Assembly (NCBI GenBank): GCA_037389465.1
Contig: JAZARR010000080.1
Span: 1,426,001-1,490,000, forward strand
Reading direction: 5' to 3'
Source of the DNA: Baylisascaris procyonis
Lineage: Eukaryota; Nematoda; Chromadorea; Rhabditida; Ascarididae
DNA: 64,000 nt
Numbering within the stretch: position 1 is the first letter of the stretch; each line of letters opens with the position of its first letter. A program made the position numbers and the translations under genes. Shown one piece after another: positions 63,701 through 64,000 of the stretch. The notes beneath the pieces are model-generated. The model was given only the letters and a program-made list of their open reading frames with translations, ran no database searches and was not told the DNA's origin.

Positions 63701-63933
63701 ATGATATCTGGGTGAATACAAAGTATGTTAGAATGATCAAGTATGTATCGTCATGTCGAGCAAAAAGGGCCTAGAAGCATTATTCCACCGAAAAAATTAG
63801 TCCATAAAAGATCGCTTATATGGAGGAAAGAAAATTAACGTACAGCTCCGACGAGTTCATTGCCACGTGGTACGCCTGCAACGATGTCGTCCTTACCGTC
63901 ACCATCGAAATCTCCCACTGCCGTTGCGTAACC
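45730..63933 (-). CDS. pat-2: integrin alpha subunit, PS2/PAT-2 type (5' part beyond window)
   Basis: Cell-surface alpha chain that pairs with a beta integrin for matrix adhesion. Eighteen exons give 902 residues: 63932-63844, 63415-63303, 60823-60697, 60194-60092, 58975-58787, 56502-56355, 55698-55566, 54668-54543, 54296-54159, 53244-53177, 52469-52316, 51983-51808, 50424-50229, 49949-49773, 48725-48441, 47881-47669, 47307-47182 and 45876-45730. All joins keep phase. The first ~280 residues are beta-propeller FG-GAP repeats with Ca-binding loops (DFDGDGKDD, DLNADGYDD, DLNQDGFND, DVDRNQYPD). Thigh and calf domains follow with paired Cys. Exon 15 carries a charged basic linker (KKRRLR, SKRR), the likely heavy/light chain cleavage region. 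The membrane span is in exon 17 (WWLYLLAILIGLIILALLI); the tail starts CGFFKRNRPP. The RPP after GFFKR favours the PS2/alphaV/PAT-2 group over laminin-type INA-1. About 300 N-terminal residues are missing. Confidence 0.95.
46270..46335. repeat. short spaced repeats of CACATTTTAATCA
   Basis: Three copies begin near 46271, 46296 and 46313, with a partial fourth at once after, in the last integrin intron. This is a degenerate local duplication with no evident function. Confidence 0.7.
49713..49775. repeat. 28-bp direct repeat across an integrin splice donor
   Basis: Copies at 49713-49740 and 49748-49775 share CCGGAA..AA.TCAAA.TAAACTAACGGT with three differences. The right copy contains the exon 14 donor (ACC|GTTAGT on the minus strand); the left copy reproduces the same donor 35 bp downstream in the intron. 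Confidence 0.85.
52573..52622. repeat. 25-bp tandem duplication
   Basis: Two copies starting CTATTAAACTT lie end to end (52573-52597, 52598-52622) with three mismatches, in the integrin intron before exon 11. Confidence 0.85.
60262..60301. repeat. 12-bp inverted repeat
   Basis: TAAAGTTGAACG at 60262-60273 is matched by its perfect complement CGTTCAACTTTA at 60290-60301, with a 16-nt loop. It is followed by degenerate AAACTT-rich sequence. It lies in the integrin intron just upstream of exon 4. Confidence 0.7.
62435..62548. repeat. 57-bp tandem duplication
   Basis: The unit CTTCCATTTTTT...GAAATCCATCAAT occurs at 62435-62491 and again from 62492, with few differences. It lies in integrin intron 2 and creates the apparent repeat inside an otherwise unsupported open frame. 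Confidence 0.9.
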
Positions 63934-64000
63934 TACAAGAAAACGAGCATAATTTCTCCTGTAACCCTTGCATTCTAAAATGCTGCCATGCACGATAAAC

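Overview
This is AT-rich eukaryotic DNA with spliceosomal introns, almost certainly from a chromadorean nematode. Three genes have close Caenorhabditis counterparts: an alpha integrin, a MATH-BTB protein of the BATH-42 type and a SKICH-domain inositol 5-phosphatase of the CIL-1/INPP5K type. Acceptors of the TTTCAG/TTTTAG kind lie just upstream of several start codons, as expected for spliced-leader trans-splicing. Introns often run from 0.5 to 2.5 kb, far longer than in Caenorhabditis, which points to a parasitic or otherwise expanded nematode genome. The species cannot be named from this window.

Layout. (1) About 0.9-3.2 kb, minus strand: linked exon-like segments of an unidentified gene. 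(2) 3.67-4.3 kb: a GC-rich island. (3) 5.49-10.33 kb, plus strand: a complete five-exon gene for a 270-residue Myb/SANT-like (zeste-type) DNA-binding protein with a C-terminal coiled coil. (4) 10.5-13.2 kb, minus strand: a tentative two-exon small gene with a myristoylation-like N-terminus. (5) 16.86-27.27 kb, minus strand: a complete five-exon inositol polyphosphate 5-phosphatase (410 residues); its fourth intron holds an 11-copy ~205-bp minisatellite. (6) 31.51-38.98 kb, minus strand: a complete eight-exon MATH-BTB gene (422 residues). (7) 45.73-63.93 kb, minus strand: the last 18 coding exons (902 residues) of an integrin alpha subunit whose N-terminus lies beyond the right edge. Intergenic DNA at 27.3-31.5 and 39.0-45.7 kb holds only candidate small ORFs, a G-quadruplex motif and a strong foldback.

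The three large minus-strand genes are collinear. From recalled WormBase names, cil-1 (C50C3.7) and bath-42 (C50C3.8) are neighbours in C. elegans, so adjacency of those two here looks like conserved microsynteny. Their roles differ: phosphoinositide turnover, a cullin-3 substrate adaptor and cell-matrix adhesion. All exon joins were made by eye from frame and phase; every intron in the four main genes joins in phase, but none is confirmed by transcripts. No prokaryotic feature, CRISPR array or intact transposon was seen.
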